A stretch of DNA of 21,775 nt from Rhizophagus sp. LPA8_4_AMF (taxonomy: Eukaryota; Glomeromycota; Glomeromycetes; Glomerales; Glomeraceae), in contig JADRCO010001174.1 of NCBI GenBank assembly GCA_021464525.1, positions 1 to 21,775 of the forward strand, in the 5' to 3' direction. Of this stretch, positions 1 through 8,450 are shown one piece after another; within the stretch, counting starts at the first letter, position 1, and each line of letters opens with the position of its first letter. A program made the translations under genes and the position numbers. The notes under the pieces are model-generated. The model was not told where the DNA came from and did no database searches. It saw only the letters and a list, made by a program, of their open reading frames with translations.

Positions 1-74
1 ATTATAAAGTACATTATATTAAATTTTTAAGGATTTTGGATAAAAATCACATGAGATAATCCCCATTATTTAAT

Positions 75-1310
75 TGTCAGTTTTTTCTGCCACCACTGTA
101 TTTACTAGTTTAGGTAGAACTGAAAACTAAATGAGAACTGAATCAGAACCATCCAGTTCAGTTCAATTTTACTTAAAAATGCAAAAAAAATATAAAAATT
201 AGAATATCTCGCCAACCAGTAATCAAATAAATGCATACTATAGCTTATTGGAATCATCTCATCAAGATGCATCAAATGACAGTAAAATCAAACTTTTAGC
301 TTTGATACATCAAGAGATAACTCATGATAGATGTATTTAATAAAATTATAAAATTAGTGCTAGAAAACTATTTATCGAAGATAGAAAGATGATCAAGATG
401 TCATTTAATTCTTCTTGATAAAACAATTCTAACTAGTCTTACTTTAACTTTTTTAATCACTGAATGATAAGATATTCCAATTTTCGCATTTTTTATTAAA
501 ATTTTCAAATATCAAAATTAAAATTGTATAAAGACAAATTTATATTCATTAGAATTACTTTATTACGATACATTAAATAATAGTAAAATTATATCTATAA
601 TGTCGATACATTATAAGATAATACATACTAAATTTTTACTTAAAATTAATGTTAAAAGGTCATCTATCAATACTAGCGATATGATATTACTATCATTTAA
701 CACATCATAGCAAGGTGATTTTAATAAATATAAATTTGTCATTATACAATCAATAGATAATAAGTAATAGCACAAATTAAAGTTTTAATTTTAACATTTA
801 AAGTTTTAAAAAAATGCAAAAATTGGAATATCTCATCATCCAGTGATCAAAAAAAGTTAAAGTAAGACTAATTAGAATTGTATCTTTAAAAAAATGTGAA
901 AATTGGAATATCTCATCATCCAGTGATCAAAAAAAGTTAAAGTAAGACTAATTAGAATTGTATCATCAAGATCAATTGAATGATATCTTAATTATTTTTC
1001 TATCTTCAATAAATGGCTTTCTAGCACTAATTTTATAAAATATATCTATTGTAGATATCTTTTAATATATCAATGCCAGAAGTTTGATTTTACTATCATT
1101 TGATGTATTTTGATGAAATAATTTCTATGAGTTATAGTATGCATTTATATGATTACTAATTTCTGAAATATTCTAATTTTTGCATTTTTTTGCATTTTTA
1201 AATAAAACTGAACTGAACTAGTGGTTCCAGTTTTAAGAACTGAAACTGCAACTGAACTGGATTTTGTACTGGTTAGTTCAATTTTCAGTTAAAAACTGAT
1301 CTATTTAGAA
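75..1310. repeat. Long imperfect inverted repeat (foldback-like element)
   Basis: The left arm (about 75-560) reappears reverse-complemented in the right arm (about 760-1310). Matched landmarks include AATGCATACTATA near 230 against TATAGTATGCATTTA near 1134, the 'aaaattagtgctagaaa' block near 350 against its complement near 1018, and the block with 'agtcttactttaactttttt' near 437 against two copies in the right arm. The outer ends are rich in GAACTGAA and CAGTTCAGTT motifs. No coding frame lies in the arms or the centre. The structure suits a foldback transposon or a long-TIR miniature element. The arms are clearly diverged, so it looks old. I could not define a target-site duplication, so the outer edges are approximate. 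Confidence 0.75.
821..964. repeat. 80-bp-period direct duplication
   Basis: Positions 821-884 and 901-964 are identical over 64 bases, at an exact offset of 80. The 10 bases before each copy match imperfectly (aaaatgcaaa and aaaatgtgaa). The duplication is confined to the right arm of the foldback element; the left arm has one counterpart. It therefore arose after the arms formed, and more recently than the arm divergence. Confidence 0.9.
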
Positions 1311-1542
1311 CTTTATAAATTATATATAAACTGAATAAATTACAGCATTTCAAATTATAATTACAGTATCTCAAAATAATTTAGACAATATGTATAGAAG
1401 TCAGTATAGGAAAAGCTGGAATTGGATCAATTTTATTTATAATTTTAAAAAAATTAGAATTTAAATTATGTGATCAATTTGGTAAATTATTACTTATTAT
1501 AAAAAATTAAAGTTTTTTAAAATTTGTTTATTACAGTACATA

Positions 1543-1743
1543 TACAGTCGACCCCCTATATAGTTACTTCCTGTATAATCACATCATATAAAATTCCCCT
1601 TTATAAGCACACCATATTTTAGCCTAATGTACTAATAAACATATTAGAAAAACCTTCTCTATAGTCACAACATATGACTTTTTTTATAATCACACCCTTT
1701 TTTTCAGTTTCAAGGGATGTGACTATAAAAGAGGTTGACTGTA
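1543..1743. mobile_element. Pogo/Tigger-like miniature inverted-repeat element
   Basis: A 197-bp element (1545-1741) is flanked by TA on each side (1543-1544, 1742-1743). The 5' end reads CAGTCGACCCCCTATATAGT and the complement of the 3' end reads CAGTCAACCTCTTTTATAGT. A CAGT start, these terminal repeats and a TA duplication are typical of pogo/Tigger members of the Tc1-mariner superfamily. Inside, TATA(G/A)(T/G)CAC-type words recur about five times, as in tataatcacatc, tatagtcacaac and tataatcacacc. These could be transposase-binding iterons. There is no transposase, so movement would need help in trans. Confidence 0.75.
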
Positions 1744-3103
1744 GTCTAAAACCAGATAATTTTAAGGAAAACTGAAAATCAATAAAAATATTTTTTATTA
1801 TTTAAAAAAAATTTAAGCTTGTTATTTAATAGAATATTACTTTATGATTATAATAGCAGAGAGTTTTTTCAATTTGATAATTTGATCATGAAATATATTA
1901 TTTTTAAAATCATCCAATTTTATATGTTTTTGGTAATAAAATTGAAGAATTTGGCCATCATAATTTAAGCCAAAATTAAGTTTTAATAATAATTCTGGCT
2001 AGATTTACAATATAAAAATAGTACAAAATCATATTGCATAATTTTAAACCTAATTTTGCTGTATAAAAACTCTTAATTTAAGAAATTATTGAAAATTGTA
2101 ATTATTTTTTTATCCAAAATTCCATTGTAAATTAAATTTTATTGAGCAATTTTGGACGTAAAAAAATAATAACATGAAATAACTGTGATTATACTTTTAA
2201 AAGGGTTAGATAAAACATTTTCTGATGCTATAAACTCAATATCATTAATATAGATTTGAAAATATGCTATATAGAGTTGGATGTATATAGATAAATCATG
2301 TGATCTATATAAAATTACATAATATATATATGGCTAAATTTGGCTACTTTTTCACATATTATTTGACTTTAAACTATATGCACTATATAAATTAGATAAA
2401 ATTTTGTAAGAATTCATTAAAAATATAGTTTTTTTCTAATACATTTATGCCATTTATTAAAAGTGATAAATAAAAAAATATAAAATTACAAATCATTAAT
2501 TTTTAAATAATAATATTTTTTTCTAAAAAGTTAAATAAATTAATATATAATTATAACAAAATTTTTTTTAAAAAAAATTTGGTTTATTTCCAGTTTTTAC
2601 TATACAGTTTCTATATATTTTTAAATATTATTATTTCTTTTTTATAATTTTTGTAAATATTTTCTTATATTTTGTTATTAATTTATAATATAAATTATAT
2701 TAGTAAAGTAAAAAAAAAAATTCTGAATATCTCTAATATATTAACTTACATTAGAGTTTGCATAGAATTTATATATTAATTTTGGCTAAAATTACATATT
2801 ACAGTAGTAGTTTTAAAATTTTATTATCCTATATATCCTATTTTTAAAAGATTAATAAATTTTATATCATTAGATTTATCTTAATAAAAGGAATTTAATA
2901 ATAATAAAATCATATTTCATGTATCAATAGTAATTGAATTAATATAAAAAATGCATTTTATTATTATACATTATTTATAAGTTAAATGAAAAATATTCAG
3001 AAAAATCCTAAACAATTTATATATATTTAAATTGCTTTGTAATTTAATATTTTAATTTTCTATTTAATAATTATTATAAAATATTAATAATATATAAGAA
3101 CTG
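1744..3103. other. AT-rich intergenic DNA
   Basis: No supported gene. The stretch is highly AT-rich with many poly-A and poly-T runs and stops in every frame. Words such as 'ttggctaaa' recur (near 2331 and 2783), hinting at decayed repeats, but I could not define an element. Confidence 0.5.
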
Positions 3104-3508
3104 TCACAGTAAAAAGTAGCTTTAGTTTAATAGATCAGATTATGAGATTTTATGATGATCATATACTCACCAATCTAGCCTTTCAAAATTTTCATTTTTT
3201 CATATAATTTACTAATATATATGGTATAAATTTAAACTTTTTTTTGCTTTTTATATAAAAAAAAAGTCTTTAAAATGAAATAATTTATAAATTTTATTAA
3301 GACCGAACATTGTAAAATTTTCATGATTTAAATATAAAGAGAAAGTAAATGTTCTTAATTAATTTCTTGCAAAATTTCAATTTGGATTATAAAGAACATT
3401 TTTGAATAATTGTAACTTTTTTGCAATAATTGGCAAAAATGATCACATGATTTTAAATGAAATTTTCTTAAAACCCTGCAATTATGTCAAAACCACCTTT
3501 TACTGTGA
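3104..3508. mobile_element. Short terminal-inverted-repeat element
   Basis: The left end is TCACAGTAAAAAGTAGCTTT and the complement of the right end is TCACAGTAAAAGGTGGTTTT, a near-match inverted repeat bounding 405 bp. The interior is AT-rich and non-coding. No convincing target-site duplication is visible, so the superfamily is uncertain. It is best treated as a candidate miniature element. Confidence 0.55.
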
Positions 3509-5599
3509 TAATCCATATATATAAAAGTTAAATTAAACCAATTAATTTAATTACTTTAAATTAAACTAATAGTAATCACTCATTAGATATTAGTTTTATT
3601 AATCTATTAATTCTATTTATTATTAACTTAATAAATTATCTAAATTATTATTAAAAATATTTAAATAAAACTAAATTGATTTTATTAGTTTGGTTTAATT
3701 TAATTTATACTTAACAATACTATTTAAAATCTATAATCAGTATTAAAATAATTGTTTAATAGTTAATAAATTATATATAAATGGATTTCATTAAATAGCC
3801 ATTTTTAAGTTTGTGTTTTTAAAGAAAATCAGCAATTTTATAAACAAATGAAGTATGGTAATATAAAAAATAACCCTAATTTTTTATAAAAAGAGTTCTT
3901 TTTATTTTATATTAAAGAATTATTATTATTCTAAAAGAAAGTTATATTAAAAATTAATTTTTCTTATTTAGAATAAAATTGTAAATAAAATGAATTTAAA
4001 TAAAAATTATATTCTTTTCTCTTATAATACTATAATGGATTTCTAATTTTTTTTGAAAAAAAAGAAATTATATTAAACACCAATTAAAAAAAAATTAGAA
4101 TAATAAATTAAAACTTTATTGAATTTATGCTTTTGAAATTATTTTATGATTTTACTAAAACACACTACTGGTATTCAACACCATAGTATGTGTTTTCACA
4201 AAAGCTATGGCTTAAATCAAAGAAGTTGCTCTAATTAAAATTGCTTAGCACTCTTAAAATTTTTTTAGGTTGCAAATATTGTAAAATAAAAAAATTTGAT
4301 AAACTTAGAAAAAATATAAGTGAAGTATATGCTGCAGTTTAAGTAATACGAAATATAATTACTACATTAATAGTATCAGTGTGAAATATAATTTTTGTTA
4401 TTTTATATGATAATAATCTTATAATTAAAAAACTTGGTTGATTTAACAAAATTAATGTAAATAAGATAAATATTTAATTCTGTAATTTTCTCGTCTTGTT
4501 TTATTGCGGTATGGCTCATATAATAAACAACAATACTTATTAAGTTATTATTACTTAATTTCGAAGATCAAATATTATTTGAATCAACTTTGACATTCAA
4601 CAATTTTTGCGGAATTAAAAATTATGATCTTGGTAAGTATATATACAACCAGTCCATTTTTTCCCCTCTTCGAACGTATTTAGTATATAATTTTTTTTCT
4701 TTTTTTAATGAATGTTCTATTTTTTTTTTATGAAATCTCAATTTTTTGATAGGATCTCGCTATATCAAAATTACATTTTTACTAAAAAAATAGAATAGCA
4801 CTACAATATTTACAAGTGTAATTAATACCCGAGTTTTACTTTATCTTCCTGTCTTCCTTTAAACCAAAATATAAAAAAGCGTAGAAAAGTTATAAAAACC
4901 ATCCATAATTCCAACGTAAAGTAGTTTAAAAGATGAAGCGCATGTGTGCGGAACTGTGGATTGTCCAAAAGTATTAATTACTAGGAAATTGTTATTTCTG
5001 AAACTATCAAAATAAACTGAATAAATAAACAAAGTTAATGCAAATCCCCACCTTTAGAAATACCTCGAGTTTTCACTTTTTTTCTGGCAAATCAACGAGA
5101 TGTTTATTAATTAATAATTTTACATTGCTATCTGATACAATAAACAAATGATCTAACTACAACTCTAAGTCTCTATCATTATCGTGATTTGTCCATTAAC
5201 TATCAAAATATCAATAGATAAAAATAGAAAAATACGGTATATTACAAAATATTATTTCTTTTACAATTGTTAGTGTGATCCACCAACTTTATTTTTTTTA
5301 AGAACTATCAAGTTATCATCATTAAAATCGGAAAGAAACTATATTACTAAGGCAAATATGCCTACCAAAAGTGTATATATATAAAAAAATCGCTAGTCAT
5401 ATATTCAAATTTACTATATGGAAAAGATTGAACGAAATTAAAGAAATTGTATGAAGGAGGATGAAAAAGTTAAACAAATACGCGTTAAAAAAAAAAGTAA
5501 AGTTACAAAAAAAAAAAAAAATAATGCGTTTCGTTTAAGTCTAAAGAAAATATTACAAATTAAGAATTTTAATTATTAAAAGTTTTAAAGTTTATAAAT
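3509..5599. other. AT-rich gene-free region
   Basis: No gene is supported. From about 4480 the texture changes: more mixed sequence, fewer pure AT runs, and a short GC-richer patch near 4933-4970 with a 14-codon ATG frame. I see no exon chain or protein family. The part nearest 5599 would hold the 3' UTR and terminator of the minus-strand gene. Confidence 0.45.
4157..4196. repeat. Imperfect hairpin
   Basis: AAAACACACTACTGGT (4157-4172) pairs with ACCATAGTATGTGTTTT (4180-4196) across a 7-base loop, with a bulge and a mismatch. It lies in gene-free DNA and may be a relic of a small palindromic element. Confidence 0.45.
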
Positions 5600-6268
5600 T
5601 TACCAAACTTCGACACGTTCTAAATTTTTTCTATCACTTTTAGATTTTTCAGTGTATTTTTTGTTTAAAGCCATGGATTTTTTTAATAGTTTATATTTTT
5701 TAAATTCAGGATCTCTATTAGTGTCCCCTTTAACTAAATCTTGATTAGATTCCAATTCAGCATCAGAAATTAAACTAGACATCAATTTTTTGGAATAAAT
5801 TTTATGAAGTTTGGTATTACTACGACGAGTTTCTTTCCAATCTTTGGATGATACGGAGGTTTCATAATCTACGTCATGATCACCTTTTAATATGTCATTT
5901 TCGGGTTTATCGTTTTCCACATCTTTTGAAGAGGAAGTAGATTTCTTTTCTTTATCATCATTTTTTGCTCCTTTTGGAGAGGTTGAAGAAGATTTCTTCT
6001 CTTTATCATCGCCTTTTGAAGAGGTTGAAGAAGATTTCTTCTCTGGTGAAATTTTATTTGTTATATTAGCTTTATCGTTGTTAGATGATGATTTACGGTC
6101 ACCCCATTTAGCAGCGGCTGCGTATGTTGGATTTTTATGAGCTTGTATAAATTGAAATTCTTCTTCGTCATCTACAGAATGAACAGAGTGGACTGTAATA
6201 CGTTGAGCCAAGTCAATATCCTCTTCAATATCCCATTCGCCGATTTCTTCCCAATTTTCGTTAGCCAT
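5600..6268 (-). CDS. Orphan low-complexity Ser/Lys-rich protein
   Basis: I do not recognise this gene. It is an uninterrupted 222-codon frame whose first ATG (6266-6268, context attATGG) is favourable; the frame extends upstream only through a non-ATG codon. The N terminus (about 1-20) is acidic with two Trp (W6, W12), then a duplicated HSV (27-32) and a short ordered-looking stretch NPTYAAAAKWGDR (46-58). Residues 60-135 are disordered Ser/Lys/Asp repeats built on (D)KEKKSSSTS. The last 80 residues are strongly basic and may be helical (EFKKYKLLKKSMALNKKY). There is no signal peptide or membrane segment. An acidic head with a basic tail suggests a nucleic-acid or chromatin-associated disordered protein, but that is a guess. 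Repeat-region DNA shows matching in-frame duplications near 5973-6045. Confidence 0.7.
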   Translation of the reverse strand: MANENWEEIGEWDIEEDIDLAQRITVHSVHSVDDEEEFQFIQAHKNPTYAAAAKWGDRKSSSNNDKANITNKISPEKKSSSTSSKGDDKEKKSSSTSPKGAKNDDKEKKSTSSSKDVENDKPENDILKGDHDVDYETSVSSKDWKETRRSNTKLHKIYSKKLMSSLISDAELESNQDLVKGDTNRDPEFKKYKLLKKSMALNKKYTEKSKSDRKNLERVEVW

Positions 6269-6510
6269 AATAATATCTATTTCAAAGTATATCAAAAATA
6301 CGTGTGTGTGTTTTTTTTTCCTTGGAGAAAGAAGAAAATGTAAAGTTATTTATTTAATAAGATAAGAAAAAGCTTTCAAAGGGGGATTTTATTAGTTATA
6401 TGATTCAAGTATGAGAAAAATTGGGTGCATTTATATTAAATTTGTAGTACATTGTTTTTTTTGTTGTAAAAAAAAAGTTGTCATCGGCCGTGAACAAAAG
6501 AATATGCGCC

Positions 6511-6521
6511 GCGCGGGAAAA
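6511..6521 (-). promoter_or_regulatory. E2F-like site upstream of the orphan gene
   Basis: On the minus strand this reads TTTTCCCGCGC, matching the E2F/DP consensus TTTSSCGC. It sits about 243 bp upstream of the ATG at 6268, in one of the few CpG-rich patches of the intergenic region (gcgccgcgcggg). The motif match is direct; regulation is inference. Confidence 0.4.
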
Positions 6522-6772
6522 TTTATTTATATTGTATTGTAAACGGAATCTCCTTTTTCCTGCGGTAATTTATCATAATTACTCAAATTAATAATTATTT
6601 TATTATTTATTCTTAAAATCTTTTTGTATATATAATCCCTATTTTGGATAGCAATTAAATACAACGATTTTATTTTTAGGATGTGCATTTTGTATGACAA
6701 AATCTAATTCTACAATGAATACCAGAATTTCCAAAATTTTTTTCCAATTTGCTATTATCCGCAGTTAACATG

Positions 6773-6814
6773 CTGCGTTTTAATTTACGATAATTGGTAA
6801 ACAACAAAACGCAG
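6773..6814. repeat. Perfect 9-bp inverted repeat with 24-base loop
   Basis: CTGCGTTTT (6773-6781) and AAAACGCAG (6806-6814) are exact complements. GCGCAGC words follow just downstream (6821-6838: gcgcagcatacgcgcagc). The cluster of GC-rich GCAG words is unusual in this AT-rich gap and may be a transposon end or a regulatory palindrome. Confidence 0.5.
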
Positions 6815-6822
6815 TAATTTGC

Positions 6823-8426
6823 GCAGCATACGCGCAGCTTAGAAATTTCTGAAATTTCTGAAATTTTGATAATATGATAACATTTAAAAGCGTCATTTTT
6901 ATTTATAATATAGTCATATCTAATATATCTGATATCAAATATATTGCTTATATTGCTTATATAATTATCATATTTATTATATTTATTTCCACAATTTTTT
7001 AGTCGATCCATGTGATGTACCCCCCAAAAAAATGTGGTTTATCTCGTGTCCCTTAAAATGAAACAAAGAAACGAATGCATAAAGATAACGCAATTATTAT
7101 TATAAAATTTCTCCTTAAGAGACTGGATTTGTTTATATTATTAATTAAAACCGCGATGTTTCTTATCATCACATTATCGGGCGCATAATATTAAAGTCAC
7201 AAGGTCTATCAGCTATGAGTCATTGAACTAAATTTTAATTGTATAATTTTTACGTAAAATTCCGTTCTATGGATTTAAAGACGTGTCATTATTTTAATGG
7301 TTGCACATTATTGATCTACAAGGTCACCTGGATTATATCGTGGTAGTACGCTGCCTATCAGGCTATCACCCAACCTTATTTCAGACCGAGAGTTTTATCC
7401 TGGTTTTATCAAAAGAATGACAATAATCAATTTAAAATATCAAGGTGGTTGTCCACCAATTTTGGGTATAAATAACCGGTTCATCACTTAAAATCCCATG
7501 TGGATTTATTATTCATTTTCTTTCGGTAGATATTCAAATGATAAAATAAACTCTAGATACAATTCTTTTTTGATAGATTTTCAAATGACAAAAAAAACTC
7601 GATTAATGTGACCCCTCAAAAAAAGTAATTAATGTTAATCTATCTTGTTTGGTATCATTTCTCCATGGTTTATAGATATCCCGAAAATAGAACTGAAAAT
7701 TAGAAAAAACGAATTAGTAATTATTCGATTGAAGTCGTGACTTAAGAAAAAAATGTTGTTTGATAAACTGTCAGGGTTAAAAAGCTCAATTATTTTTTTT
7801 GTATTCATTCGATTCTACACCGTCATGTGAAGAAATTCAATAAAAAATCACATCATTCAGTCTAATAATAACTAATACCAAGATTTTTATGTACCTTATC
7901 ATATAACGTTATTTATTTATTTACCAAATAGATATTGACCTCTAGTCATCTCATCCAAGCTTGAAATATTTCAAAAATAAATCTTCTTGGAGTTAGTATG
8001 CCTTATATAAATGTGAAGGTTTTAAGCATGATGGATTACATCAACTGTATCATCTAAAAAAAAAAAATTCTGAAAACAATAAATAATAAATGAATATACT
8101 TCACATTAACAGATTTCGTAAATCGTAAATCCAACTTCTATATTATAATTCATTTATAATATTTACGTTATGTTTATGAAGCGGTAAAATACTCACAAAT
8201 TATGTCCATATAATAAATATTATGACCATAGAAAGAAAAGTAAAAAATTTTTTGTGTATTCAATTTATATTAATTTCGATCTGCAAGATTGATTATCTAA
8301 TGAGTGGCTTAGCAATAATTTTTTACTAATATTTTAATATTTTTTTCTTTCGATTTATTTGTTGTTTTTTCCTTGATTTTAATTATTTTTAAATAGAAAT
8401 TGGCGTCGATTTACAAGTATTAAAGC
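6823..8426. other. Divergent intergenic region
   Basis: This lies between the minus-strand orphan gene and the plus-strand Myb-repeat gene. It contains a tRNA-like relic (7325-7375), a small GGTGGTTGTCCACC hairpin near 7444, and a weak direct repeat about 47 bp apart (near 7525 and 7572). A 111-codon minus frame (6676-7011) overlaps its left part but is compositionally AT-biased and was not accepted. The promoter of the Myb gene should be at the right end, but no clear core element is visible. Confidence 0.45.
7325..7375 (+). pseudogene. tRNA-Asp-like relic (D-arm and anticodon-arm only)
   Basis: The stretch TATATCGTGGTAGTACG, followed by TGCCTATCAGGC and then ACCC, resembles the D arm and anticodon arm of eukaryotic tRNA-Asp. 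The anticodon position would read ATC instead of GTC. The anticodon stem has mismatches, no TTCRA T-loop or B box follows, and the acceptor ends do not pair. It is a decayed tRNA or the head of a tRNA-derived SINE, not a working tRNA. Confidence 0.3.
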
Positions 8427-8450
8427 ATGATTAATCATGACTTTGTTTAA
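8427..8450 (+). promoter_or_regulatory. Short uORF overlapping the Myb-gene start
   Basis: An ATG at 8427, with A at -3, opens a 7-codon frame ending TAA at 8448-8450. It is out of frame and overlaps the main ATG at 8437. If transcription starts upstream, scanning ribosomes would meet this ATG first, which would lower translation of the main frame. Confidence 0.4.

Noticed and set aside
4934-4978. 14-codon ATG frame in a GC-richer patch
   Set aside because: Too short, and no leader, domain or splice structure supports it.
5892-6140. 82-codon plus-strand frame rich in Ser, Phe and Glu
   Set aside because: It is the reverse complement of the Ser/Lys repeats of the minus-strand orphan gene; its openness follows from that repeat composition.
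6137-6343. 68-codon plus-strand frame
   Set aside because: It overlaps the 5' end and leader of the minus-strand gene, is Phe-rich from poly-T, and has no family features.
6676-7011. 111-codon minus-strand ATG frame
   Set aside because: The composition is dominated by Asn, Ile and Tyr codons expected from AT-rich DNA, with internal near-repeats (ISNISN, ISEISEIS) and no domain. It could be a very young gene, but I cannot support it.
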